Shown: positions 41,101-53,300 of the stretch, one piece after another | Layout of the letters: the number at the start of each line of letters is the position of its first letter | Numbering within the stretch: the first letter of the stretch is position 1 | Source: Volvox africanus | Taxonomy: Eukaryota; Chlorophyta; Chlorophyceae; Chlamydomonadales; Volvocaceae | Assembly: GCA_030268105.1 (NCBI GenBank) | Contig: BSDZ01000013.1 | Coordinates: forward strand, 2,213,001-2,277,000 | Length of the DNA: 64,000 bases | Direction of reading: 5' to 3' | Made by a program: the position numbers and the translations under genes | The notes under the pieces: model-generated | Database searches by the model: none | What the model saw: the letters and a program-made list of their open reading frames with translations, nothing else | What the model was told of the DNA's origin: nothing

Positions 41101-44100
41101 GGCGGCAGCACCGGCGCCGGCGCATCTGCCGTCGTCCCCGTATGGCACAGCGTGCACGTGTGCGTGTGCAGTAACCCCGCCACAGGAGTACCCGTGATGG
41201 TTGTGACGCAGTATGATGTCACACGGCAGGTATGGCGGTATGGTGTGGTAAGACCAAGGTTGAGAACAAAGGTTGAGGCGGAGTTCAGGGGTTAAGGCGG
41301 CTTCCAACTCACACCGCTCATGCACATCTAGATGTCATGGGGTGACAAGCTCTGCTGGGGTTTCATGACGCACATTTGCAGTCGTGGTTCCGGTTCAAAG
41401 ATAACTCCGCTTGGAATATACCGCCATTGCACTGCAAGATGTCTGCTGCAACTTGCGCCTGTTCTATTTTCCTCGCTTCTGTCTGTCGCCGTGCTGTGCT
41501 TAGCGGTGCTGTGCATAGACCTTGCGCCGTTTTCTTGCGCAATTTTCGACCTCGCTGCGTTTGCGCGAACACAGCCTTTCCACGTTCACCCAATCGACAC
41601 CAAGGGCATCCTAGCCACCCACCCACCCGCCCACCCATCAACCCCCTATCCTGATCGCCTGCGCAGATGGATGCACGTTCGCAGCTGACTATGCTTCTGG
41701 AACGCGAGCAGAAGATTCTGGAATCCATCTTCCCAAGGTGTGCAGAATACATATGTGCCTAACAAGTACAGTGTGTAGGAAGGCAAGGAAGGCTTGTAAG
41801 CGGACCCGTCGTTTTCGTCGTTTTTTACCCTTTTAGTCCTTTCTTCTCTTGGCCCTGTCCTGATGTGCCCCTACCAGGCACGTCATCGAATACCTGACTA
41901 TGCAGCACCGCGCCGCGGATGTCGGTCCACGGGTCAACCGCATCTCCGCTGGTGGCCGCATGCCCCACCGCATCAGCAGCGGCGACGCCGGCGGTTCCCA
42001 ACAATCGCAGCCGCAAGAGCAACAGCAACAGCAACCCTCTGCATCGGCGACTGCTGGTGGTCTCGTCGGCGCCAGCGGGAGCAGCACGGCCGGCGGCCTG
42101 CTGGCGCACTACCGCAGCAGTGCGGCGCAGCTGGCGTGTGTCGCAACGGCGCACCCGTGCGTTACCATTTTGTTCGCCGACGTAAGTCGGGGCGCGGAAC
42201 TCATGCGTATTATGTGGCAATGTCTTAACAGGCAGCATGGGTTTTGCTCAGAGCAAAGTGCAGGAAGTAGGTTGCGCGAAGGTAAAATCATTGTTTCCAC
42301 CTAGGGTTTTGCCATCCCACCAAACTAGCCGCCACCACACCCACCCTTTGCCCACTTGTCCCTGCGTTCCGTTAATTCGGGCAGTAACTTCAATTTAACT
42401 GATCCCGCGCATTTCATATTTGTGTATAGACTTCTGGGTATATACTGGAGTTCTGGGCCACTTTTCGCATCATGCCATCCTTGACCTCTCAACCCCGGCC
42501 CGCTACGCTTTCATTTGCCGTGTTTCTCCCGTGGGGACCCGCTGGACCGATGGCGCACTTTGTCATGTCATCTTGTGGCTTCCCATTGCGTGTGGATCCG
42601 TGTGCACAGATTGTGGGCTTCACCAGGTAGGGTTCGGAGGAACAGCGAGCTCGCGCAGCATAGTGTAGAGCGCACTAAGATCTGGGACCTGTGCCTGTGC
42701 TTGAACCCCGATTAGTCTGTAATAGTTTGCAGCATGTAATAGTTTGCAGCATGGTCGCTCGCTAGGTGGTGTTGGGACAAAAAAGCAAGACGGGGCAGGT
42801 TCGTATCCTGCCGCAGTGCCTTCAGCAGACAACGATGAGGAGGTAGTCCCATTCTTTCCGCCCCTCCGTCCCCTCTCCTTCCCTCGTGCCTTCTCTCTTT
42901 ATCGCACTCTATTGAATACGCTCCTCGTCTTACTCCCATCCCGATCACACCGTAACCCCTCCATGTACAGCGGTATCATGCCTCGTTTATTCGTCTTTCT
43001 TCCCTCCGTCCCAGGATTCGTTTTATTCGACTTCCCTCCCCCCCCCCGTCCCTGCCCTTTCTGCCCATGCCCGGCCCCGCAGCATGTCCAAGCAGGTCAC
43101 TCCTCTGGAAGTCATGACGTTCCTCAACCAGCTTTACTCTCGTTTCGATGACATGCTGGATATCTACAAGGTTTACAAGGTAAAAGCGACCGGCGAGGTG
43201 CAACGTAAGAAGGTGAAACGCGGTGCGGTGCTTCTGGAACCCTATCTCTGCCTTTTTCTGGAGCCAAGCCGCGCATGACTGCCAGCATTGCCACAGTCCC
43301 CACGATGTTACAACCATCCAAACGAAACAGTCGCTCTCTTCCTCTTAATGGTCGGAGGCCATGGGGGTGGCAGAATTCTAAGACTTCTCGTTAACCATCG
43401 CACAACACCTTCAAATCCCACGTCGCTCGCTTTGAGTACAAGGTTATCTTAACCCTCGGAAAGGCTTTATCGTTGCAACATCTGTCCTGTCCTCCATACG
43501 TGCCGGGTCCTACGGTTCTTGCACTTTCGGAGTTGTATTGATGTTTTGGACCAATTGCAATCTCTTCTTCGTTCACCTGATTGTGTTACTCCTCGCGCTT
43601 ATGCTTATTTTCTGACTGTTCTACCACTGCGTCAGGTTGAGACCATCGGAGACTGCTTCATGGCGGCCGGCGGCCTCGTCGCCCAAGACGAGGAGGGCTG
43701 GAGGACCACCATCACGCACGACAACCTGCACGCCGTCAGAGTGCTGACCTTTGCAAAGGTAAGGAACCGCCGGGGCCCTGCCGCTCCTTTGTAAGTGCAA
43801 GGCCATCCGTTGAAGTTCACGCAGTAGTGTGATTCGACCAGACGCTGATTTTTGTTTGCCGGATCGCAAACAGCTGCCGCTATCGGAGATTGCCACGGAA
43901 AAGTTAAGGAAAGCATAGGGAGCCGCCGGCCATCATTTTGCAACAGCTCAACCTCTGCCTTGCCCACCGTGCTTTCATACCCGGGCAAACGTATTATCCT
44001 TCCCAATGCGGATTGTTCTCCTGCTCTCTCTACTACTTTCCTTTCCCAGGCCATGTTGCGGGAGGCTCGCAAGGTGCAGATGCCCACAGGCGGTCCTGTG

Positions 44101-45323
44101 CTCATGCGGGTGGGTGGTTGGGTGGGTACAGGAAAATGAAGAATTATCGTATGCCGTTCCCCCCGATTATCATATTGTTTCAAGGTTGAAGCACTCTGAT
44201 TACCCTACCTTCCAAGTACTGTTTGGCAATGCGAAATGTCAAATGCCTCCTGTTGGTATGGTCTAGTGGCAAAGGAAAGCTCGACCACGATATTCATAAA
44301 AGGGTTACAAAACGGGTTGCGGCATGTTTAGGCTGGTTGTCTTCCAGAAAGCTCATTTGCTGGTATTTTACTTCTCCCACTTTAGTTGCGGTTCTCGCTT
44401 CTAATTGCAATCACGTGTCTGAGGTTGTACTGGTTTGGTGCTGGGATCTGGGTGTTGATTGCAGGTGGGCATCCACAGCGGCCCGGTTATGAGCGGCGTG
44501 GTAGGCTCTCGCATGCCTCGCTTTTGTCTTTTCGGTGACACAGGTGAGGCGTCCTCAGCTCTTTTTTCGTATTGTTCAACCGCATAAACTCGCACAATTC
44601 TGCTTGCTTGCGCCTCTATACATTTATCCTGAAACATTAAGAGCAGTCCTGCCTTTCCCACACTGTGAAACATACCCTGGAGGGTTATTCTGGTTGCCTC
44701 CCCCTGTTTCTTTGTAACATGATATACACCTGACATGTTGCATATTTTTTTAACCCCTGTTTCTACATGCATTCGTGTCCCATTCCTCTCGCTCATCTCA
44801 CATAACCCTCCACACGTAGCTTTTGCCTTCGTCCAGCCATCTCATGTGGAGCTTCTATCCTTCCCATGTGACATTCTCCGTCACCGCTCCGCAATCGCTC
44901 TTCCCATCGACCCCGTAGTGAACACTGCTAGCCGTATGGAGTCCACCTCCCGCCCCGGCCGGATCCACGTGTCTGCGGACACACATGCGCTGCTGCCAAA
45001 CGAGCGATGGGAGCCCACTGGGGGCGTTCAGGTCAAGGGCAAAGGTAGGATAGCATTATACCTGAAACTAGCATCCGAGACTGTTCCCGTGGCGCTTTTT
45101 CCGTTGTTTCTTTGGCTTAGGGTAGGTAAATAGTGGACCCGGTCACGGGAACCCACGTGAGCTGCGAAGCTGGGTGCTCTTGTGGCTTTTTTGTGTTTCT
45201 GTTTATACTTACACACTGTTCCTCTGCATTGTCCTAGGTATCATGGCCACGTACCTTTGGGCGAGTGACGCGGTGGAAGAGAAAGGCGAGCAGCTGCACC
45301 GCGTGCTGGGCGTTTACTTGTAG
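34409..45323 (+). CDS. PAS-containing class III guanylate cyclase (3' bulk of gene)
   Basis: Firm exons: 34409-34792, 35118-35372, 35591-37753, 38116-40501, about 40711-41229, 41667-41737, 41878-42181, 42610-42626, 43083-43179, 43636-43758, 44050-44109, 44465-44543, 44919-45044 and 45238-45323 (TAG). A PAS-type segment comes first ([20 protein letters not shown]), then about 1,500 Ala/Ser/Gly/Thr-rich residues, then [15 protein letters not shown]...VTQYDVT, the usual end of a PAS fold. After the helix [20 protein letters not shown] comes the cyclase domain: [72 protein letters not shown] and [10 protein letters not shown]. Both metal-binding Asp and the catalytic Asn/Arg are present. Glu in KVETIGD and Cys in FCLFGD are the guanine-specifying residues, so the product should be cGMP. 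The 40502-40710 junction is ambiguous. Confidence 0.85.
38055..38102. repeat. (CA)n(TA)n microsatellite
   Basis: Compound tract in the intron between the two giant exons of the cyclase gene, ending 13 bases before the acceptor at 38115. Confidence 0.9.
42610..42626 (+). other. 17-nt micro-exon of the cyclase domain
   Basis: Between acceptor CACAG and donor GTAGGG, 17 nt encode IVGFT plus two bases of Ser. This exactly fills the gap between VTILFAD (exon ending 42181) and MSKQVTP (exon from 43083), in the invariant FADIVGFT motif of class III cyclases. Confidence 0.85.
42719..42752. repeat. 17-bp tandem duplication
   Basis: GTAATAGTTTGCAGCAT occurs twice head to tail in a cyclase intron. Confidence 0.9.
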
Positions 45324-45878
45324 AAAAGAAGAAGAACAATCGTCCAAGCGGCTGCTGCATCCGGAGAGAGACAACCTTGTTCGGCTACGTGCCAGGGCTC
45401 GCCGTAAGGCACAAACCCTCATGTCAACCATTAAATCATTGACAACATTTACCACAGTGCAGAGCTGTAGCCACGTGCGCGCCTGTTGGTTGCTACCTCG
45501 AGCTGCCAGTAGCAGCACAGGCGTTTATTCGTCTGAAGCCAAGTGCCATGACAACAGGACACAAGGCACGCAGCAGGCGGCTAGGCTTAAGCAGTCATGG
45601 AAGCAGCCAATAATGAAATTCACGGGAGGTTTATGATTGATTGCAGGAGGACATAACATGCATAACCCTTTTTAATTATGCTGAAACGGTTAGACGAGCG
45701 GGTGCTCATTTGCGTATTGGGAGAGGTGGGAGAAATCTGTGCGGTATTTGTTGCAAGATAGCCTAAGGTGGAAAGTTTCCGTCTTCATTTTCGCCATCGC
45801 CCTCAGGGTATCCGGCAATTCCAGCATTGGCCCTGATGCGGCGCCCCAGCAGTAGGTGGTCATTCATTGCACGTGTGC

Positions 45879-45883
45879 TGTAA
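45879..45883 (+). terminator. Possible TGTAA poly(A) signal for the cyclase gene
   Basis: TGTAA about 555 nt past the cyclase stop codon. It overlaps the possible next gene at 45895, so it is tentative. Confidence 0.25.
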
Positions 45884-45894
45884 TGCTGCATCCG

Positions 45895-46628
45895 AAGGTT
45901 ATGGTGATGGTGTCGATGATCATTATTGTTGGTATGGTGGTGGCTCCGGTAGGTATGCTGGTAGCGGCAAATTCCACAGATGTTGCTGCCCCAACTTGGG
46001 AGTTGCATTCCTGTTTAAACGGCACTGAATGCGTGTGTGATCCAGAGGTGCAGAAAGAGGACCTGGGAGGTTGGAATGCAGGTGAATGGCGGAATGGAGA
46101 AGAGATATTGCATGAAAGTTTTGAGACGGTCCCGCAGGTTGAAGATACCTCGCGACCGTGCATCCACATGTCACGTGCATGTGCATGTGCGTGCGTGTGT
46201 ATGTATGTGGTTGTGGTTTTCTTGTCCAGAGCTGCACTGGATTGTGAAACATATATGCAGTCTCAAGTGCGTACTGCTGTTGCCGAGGACACGTCCAGCG
46301 TAAGTAGATGCGCTCGGTATGTGTACCTGTTCATTTCCGTCCTTGTTCATACCCGATTTGCCCCATTCTCATTACCTTTTTAACGCGGTATGCAGGCTTG
46401 CTCGGTCCTGGTGCTGTTCTTGTGGCTGTTTTTGCTTCGGCGCCTTTGCTACATTGTAGACGGAGCTGTTGCTGCCGTCAGGAAGAAGAGCATGATGATT
46501 GGTTGAACCGTTCGGTGGGTTGCAAGCAGCTTATCGCGGATAGCCGTAGTGATAGTGATGGTGATGAAGAGATGGTGGGCGTTGATCATTTTGAAGACTG
46601 GAGCGACAACATAAGAGAGACGCCATAA
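45895..46628 (+). CDS. Candidate small secreted or membrane protein
   Basis: A frame with Met at about 45895 encodes a signal-peptide-like start (MVMVSMIIIVGMVVAPVGML inside it) followed by a Cys-containing stretch (HSCLNGTECVCDPEVQKEDL). It stays open to a GTAAGT donor at 46300; an inner intron around the GCATGTGCATGTGCGTGCG region is likely. After the acceptor at 46395, one frame gives a hydrophobic segment SVLVLFLWLFLLRRLCYI ending at a TGA near 46506. The other gives GAVLVAVFASAPLL, a Cys-rich patch and an acidic tail ending at 46628. Either would make a single-pass membrane protein. No family recognised, and it could instead be chance open frames. Confidence 0.3.
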
Positions 46629-49600
46629 GGACCTGGCCGGGTGAGTGGGCACCATGCGGCATTGGGATACCGATTACGAGGGATGCATGAAAGGTTCCGC
46701 GTGGAAATGGCTATACAAATTGATTTGATTTACGTGGGTTGTTAGGGGTTTTGAAGCACGCCATCTCTTTTGCCTGTACTGATGGAAGGGGTCCATGCGC
46801 AATGAGTGGCGTTCGCGAGGTGAGGCCCAAGAGGTGTGGCGTGGGTCCTTGAGGAACAATATCTTCCTAAGGAAAATAGATGCACATAGTACAAAGAGCA
46901 GGCGTACAGAATCGTTATTGGTCCACGTGGCAACCTGGGCCATCATGCGGAGAATTAATTAACGAAATATGATAATGATATACCTTAGATGTATAAGACG
47001 GGACGGTTCTTCCGTGAGACATCGACACGATTGGGAATGCGAGGGTTGTCCGTGTTCGTCTGAAACGACAGCTCTGACTGCATAACTCCAGCGCTGCGGG
47101 GCGCGCTTCAACGCCAGTGATGCAGCGTTTCAGCCTGAAGGAGTGGGTTGGTACCACATATTGTCTGTGAGATATCAACCGCTTGCCCGCCAAGCGGAAT
47201 GGGGAATGGCTTCAGTCCGGGAGCGGGCGTTTCGTTTCTACTTATATGCGCAGGGTGGTGATTATGGATGCACTCTTTTCGCTTGACCTGTGTTTTCCTT
47301 AATTGATGCGGCCATGGCAGACGTGTTAGTACACAGCAGGACGGGCGGTGGTCATGGTGGCGGTGGCAGCATGTTTAGGTCTTTCACCGGTGCTCTGGGG
47401 CCGGGAAGCTGGTGACGGCGGGAATCGCAAGATGGAGATTGACCGGAAATTCCACGAAGCCGCGCTCTGCGGGCGCCTGCATACGCACGATGACGGAAAA
47501 GGAGGAGAAGAGAGGAATGGGGAGGGGGGTAAAGGTGGCAAGAGGAGCAAGGAACCCTTGCTTTCTCTCCGCGCAATCTGGTGTCCCGCAGGGTGGACGC
47601 GGGTTCGAGGCCATCCCTAGGGGCTTTCATAGTAGGATGGAGTTCTCAGAGTCTGCTGCTCAGGAGCTCGTGGCTGAAGCCTCTGTCGAAATTGCACTGA
47701 ATACATTTTCATGTCATACGCCGGGATGCACGAGGAGAGAGGGAGCGTGAGAGGGAATGTCCAGAATGCTGGGTTGCTGACGTGACGAGCCGCGCCAGAG
47801 TTCAGTGCACTGTGCGTCCGGAAAGTCAAAACCACCGTTCCCTGCCATCGGACTGGGGATGCCTTTTTGTGTGGTGAGTTTTAGCGCTGTAGAAGCAGAG
47901 CGATGAGGAGGAGCAACTTTGTGTCTGTAGTGTTCATATTTATGGCGCGGTCCTTGATTCTCAAGGCTTGATGGCTAATAAGTTTGTCGTTAAAATCGCT
48001 CTCTTCGGTCCAGCGTGCCGGGGGCTTCCGGCAGTGCTTTGGTGAGAATGCGTTCTGGTCTGCAAGCTTGCACCGTTGCACTTTCGTCAGGAAGTATCCA
48101 CAACCCGAAGGCGCAAATTCTCCCGTGCAAGCTTTTTGAAGCGTACATTTTTGTTCGTTGATATAGGTGAGCCAGGTTTGCCCATTGGCGATTTTGGAGG
48201 AGAATAAGCGTCGATAAGCCGCTTTCTGCTCTCTGCTGTGTTGGTTGTCGTTGTTTATTACCATGGCCGAAGCCGAAGGTTTTCTGCACGATACCTAGGT
48301 CGCGTTTGCAAAGTTTGCCTTACCTGTGTGTGAATGGATTCGTGCAGATGGTGCTACTACGTGTTCGTTGGTGTTGAAGTGCGGAGGTGCAAAGGGAGAT
48401 GAAATTGTCGAATGTCTCTCGCTCCATTCGGTCAGGTTTTGAAGTGAACCACAACACATGGAAATGTCTATTTCACGTTTTGCGTGCTGAGAGCTAGGGG
48501 TTGTGGGTGCGGTGGAGGCTGTACCAATCCTATGTTGGGTCCCTCAACGGAAGATAGCGATGGTGGATTTCCACCAACGCAACACCCACCCATACCCTTT
48601 CCCACCCAGTTGGATGTCAGCTAGCCCTTGCCCCCGCGAGCACTGTGTTTACGCATCTGTCAGTAGGAGCAAACCAAAGCTTCATAGCGGTTGGTTTCTG
48701 GCGGATGCATAGATTTTTGCCACCATATAGCTGTATAGGCTCTGCAGCTTGGTGATGTAAATTGGGATGGCGAGAACGGCTGAGGACGACTGATAGCGGG
48801 TGATGAATAGCACCGGGATCCAACATCACCATCAAAAAAAGTAACCAGGTGAATCCGTAACCCGTGACATGTCTTCCAGTCTGCTTGTGCTGCCTTGATG
48901 TCGCCGCGCTCATGAGCTTGAACCAGCGAATGGCGTCTGAATGGTTCACGCCTTCTGGCTGTCAGCATGTATGGCGATGGCAGTAACGTTGGATAATGGT
49001 GGAGTGGCAATATTTACGTGACGGCGCGGCTTCATGTAGTTCACAGAGCAACTTGATGCTTGCTACTCACTGCGTACTAGAGTTGGCCCGCGTTCGATCA
49101 ATTTTGTGCAGGTTGATGCCGTACTAGATAGGTGCCCTGTATTTGGGCTCAGTGTGACATCCCACCCGGGACCCCTGTTTTTAGACCCCTTCGCTTTCCT
49201 TTCCTGCCCGCGCCAGTGCGCTGCTAATACGAGGTCGCTAATGCTCACACTGTTGTCTCCCGTTTCATTCTCCAGAGGGTAGGAAGGGCCAGTTAGACAT
49301 TTTTCCTTTTTCCTATCCTTTGTATACATCTCCTGCTGCTTTTGCAGCAGCAGAAGATTGCCCCTTCCAACCTTCTCATTAAATGGCGTGTCTTGTCAGG
49401 CAGACATCGCGATCACGGAAACCCCCAGCAAGGATGATATGCTTGTACATATGCCCAAGTGCCCAGCGGGGTTGTCGGACAGGGTCCCTCGTGCTGCTTT
49501 TAGCGGTCATCATAATAATGGCATCTCCGTGCCCTATCATCGTGTGTCAGCTTCAGATAGCTGGGCAGTATCTGAACCATTTAGTTGCGGGAGCAGTGGC

Positions 49601-50352
49601 GTCTGGTGCGACGTTAAAATGCAAAGCAACATTTCAGACCTTTCAGACCTTCCTTGACACGAGCTCCACGAAGCAGCTGCTAGACGCTTTGGTTAATCCT
49701 CAAGCACAGGGGAACAGGGCAATCGATTCGGAGTTCAACGCACCCGAATCCCGCGGAAATGATGTGGGGCCAGCATTCCTTAACCCGCAAAAGCTCGCTA
49801 CAGCTAGGAGATTCTCGCAACGGACATGGAATTGGCCATGATAAGCGCCATTTGTTGGGTAACGTTGAGGAGCGTAAGATGCGCGGACCGTCAGAAGCAG
49901 AGCAGAAGTTTCAGGAAGTCACTGGAGGAAAACGGACTTACAAGCCGCACGAATGAAATGCACTTTATATACACCTTTATTCATGGCAGGTTCTGACAGA
50001 CATGGCAGACAGACATGGCAGATTCTGAAAATCCCGACTGCCCATGTCTGTGCGCGTCGGGTTTCCGGCGGTGCAAGGGAAAATTGGACGCCATGCGAGA
50101 TGACCGCCGCCCAACATACTCTTGATAATTTTGCTCAACAACGCGTTTTCGTTATCGCATATCTATGTAGGGTCGAATCAGACGACGTACGGGAAACATC
50201 TTTTCATCCGAGCAACGTAAGCTATGCCATGCCATTTTTTGCATGTTTACGTTACAACATGTTGAAGAATTGCCTCATGGACAACTTAACCTCAATGTTG
50301 GCCGACAGCTGAGTTTTTTGCCATCAACGTTATTTAGAGGAGCGTCAATAGA
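46629..50352. other. Long stretch without a supported gene upstream of the kinase
   Basis: Several frames are open but none is convincing. Minus 47881-48264 is Cys-containing (GEFAPSGCGYFLTKVQRC) with a hydrophobic C-terminal LLLLIALLLQ. Plus 49383-49841 has a hydrophobic run (SLVLLLAVIIIMASPCPIIV) and a polar tail. Plus 47348-47620 is largely G/A-rich simple sequence. The kinase promoter should lie in the last part, before 50353. Confidence 0.4.
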
Positions 50353-53300
50353 ATGGGTGGAGTGTGCTGCAAGGATGGAGTGGATAAGAACGAGGACAAT
50401 ATTGGAGGTCTTCCGGGTCCAGCCGAGACCGCATCGGTGCGTCGAGCACAGCGATGAAAGTTAGAGGTCAACGTCTTTTCCCTGTTTGCGCTTTTTGCGC
50501 TAACCTGTCAGGCGTTAAGATTCTTGCAGGTGCATTATTGCAAGAAACTGGCCCGCCTTTGGCCGTTGACCTGAACGCAGGCGCCCGCCCCGGCTCCGGA
50601 TAAAGCTTCTGTGCAAGCTTCTGGGGCTTCAGAGCCTGTGATAGAGCTTGGAAAGAAACCAGAGTCTCAGCCTGTGGTGAAAGAATTCCCAACGGAAACG
50701 AGAACGGCGCTGGTTCCAATACCGCAGCCCACTGCCGCAGCCAACACGATTGACGCTGCTCAGGTTATCCTGCGCAATGGCGCCCAAAATACAGCTCCGG
50801 GAGATGCCGTTGAAGTTCAGCAAACATCAACCATCCGCGTTGACGAAGTGGCGACAAGCGCTGCACCTGCAGTTCCACCTACGGTTTCGCCGACCGCAGT
50901 AAATAGCGCAACGTTCCAGACTACTACTCCGGCGTCTGGGACAGCGCCACCTCTCGCAGACGCAGCTGGCACAACTGGGCTCGAAACCAAGTTAAAGCAT
51001 CATTTCCCACCATCACCTCAACCTGAACTCGAATCTCAGCCGCAAGCTCGATCGGCGCCCCAAACTGAATTCCATTTGCAGTCTTTAGGCGTCACGGAGG
51101 CGCCGTTGCCTATCAGGTCCCAAATCTTGACAGATTCTGTGCAGGCCAGTGAGTCGGGCCCGCGCACCTCGGCTGCCATGTTGCATGTGGCCAGTACTGG
51201 AGCCAAGGCCACAGCTGATACGGTAGCGTTGCTTGCGCACCGCATGACCGAGGCTGGCCTCAGCGTCACGCGCAACTCATCGGTTACCACGACCCAGCCT
51301 GAGATGGAAACTGCCGTCACTGATGCCGCTGATGAGGAACCGGCAAGGGTAAAGGTCGAGACTTCACGCCGCACTAACAATCAGCCCGGCGGCGGTATTC
51401 CCGGGGATGGGTCGTCCTCCGTGTCGTACAGCCATAGCGCCACATCATCACAGCAGCCAGGTTCCTCCCTACAGCAGCAAGGATCCAATAATCCGACGGA
51501 GCCGACGCCAATGATGATGGAGTCCTCGGCGCAGGCGCCCTCTGCAGCAGGTGAGGTGGCAGCTGCAAAGCAAGGCTGGGGTGGTCGAATCCGCAGAAGC
51601 TGCGAACAGGGCTCTTTGGTGGATTTGCCCTGTCCAGGAAAGGCAGGGCGGGATACCCCCCTCCCAAACATTTATTCCCGGCATACACACATGTGTGTAT
51701 GTGTGCGGGTGACACCGCACATGTAGATTCCGCCATATTCGTTCTTCGCGCCGCACCGTGCACGCCATGCCCTGGCAGGCGGTCACATGTAGGGGCCTCC
51801 CCTAAAGGCCGCCATGCCGCTGCTTGGGACAGTGCCACTGGTGGGGCACTGAACGCATTAACCAGGATTTGCGGCACAGCACGGTCCCCGACGATGATGT
51901 GGCGCTAAGACAAGCTGTAGCTGACTATATTTCCAGCTGTATATTTGGAATACGGGATGACCTCTGGTGCACCCGGACTGCTGGACCAATACCCACGGGA
52001 ACCTACAGGAAACGTTGGCATCGCGCGAGCTTTCCGGGGGTTAGATGGGCTAGGATTATCTACCCTATACCCTATATAGCCACAGGATGATCGGTGCAAA
52101 TGTACATATCGGGGCAGAACCAAACCTCGCCGGGAAGCAAGTCAATAACGTCCACGGCACCGTACAAGAGTTAGCCATTTTGCATATTGGGTTGCATGGC
52201 TGGTACCACTGATTGCGATTTCGAGCTCCAAAACACGCTTTTTAGATGCACGCCTCCTGTCAGCATCGTCTCAGCAAACCTGAAACCCACCGGAATTTTG
52301 AGTGGGTACGCGTCCTTTTTCACAGCACTGTCGTAAGGTACAGATCTCGCATTTCCATGTCGTCACCCACCGCATTGAACTCTGCCTACCTTGGGCCATC
52401 CGCTGGTTTGCGCTCGCGCGCGGCCTGTCTTCCTGTGTCCCATCATTTAGGCTCAAGCAACCAAGCGTCGAACCCTTCGGCTGGGGGCAGCAAGGGCGCT
52501 GATTCGGGCTTCATGTTTGGAGCGCCAAGGGCGAGGGAGCACAAGAATGAGAGGAAGACGAGGAAGACTGGTGGGTTTGACGAATATTGACTTGAAGGGG
52601 AGTCAGGAAAGAACAGTAAGCAGCGTGCGGGGGAGCTATGGGTAGCTTGGGCTTGGGCCAGTACGCATGCACCCATATCCAGGAATGAGTGCGATATCTT
52701 GCCAGGGGCTCACACGCACACCTCAAATGCACTTCGTAGTGTGATGTTTGGCTTGGTGTTATCTTTGCTGCCATGTGTCGAGTGCTTCTGTGCCGATGCA
52801 ATGCAGTGGGATTGCGCCTTCCTTACTTCGGCCCCTCAGCAGCTCGCCGTTCTAATCGTATGCCCGCCCATGCGCTGCGCACTCAAATTGTTTCTTAACG
52901 GCGCATCGTTGAGTTTTTCCAGCCAGTCGACGGGTCGAGCCACATCATTCCGCCTGCTTGCTCTGTTTCACGCTGTCGCAGCTGTACTTGAAATCCCTGG
53001 CGTCTCAGCATGATTTTCTTGAAAAGCTTCCGCGCTTTGTTCATCGCACTGTTTTCACGAAATTGCAGGAGCTAAACCCAGCAAGTCGCAGAGCTCTGGA
53101 TCAAATGCATCCGGAGCTCAGCCGCCTCCTGGCGGCAGCGAAGCTATCAGCGGCAGCAAGGCCAGCGGTAGCGATGCCATGGTAGGTGGAATAGGCGGCA
53201 GTGGCATCCGCGCGCTCGGCAGTAGCAACCAGGACGTCACCATGATGGGCAGTAGCGCAGCTGACCCTAGCTTAAGTTCCATGGATACGATAGGTATGTC

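Noticed and set aside
47881..48264. Minus-strand Cys-containing frame as a secreted protein
   Set aside because: No signal peptide at the start, the hydrophobic run is at the extreme C terminus and no exon structure supports it; listed only as an open frame.
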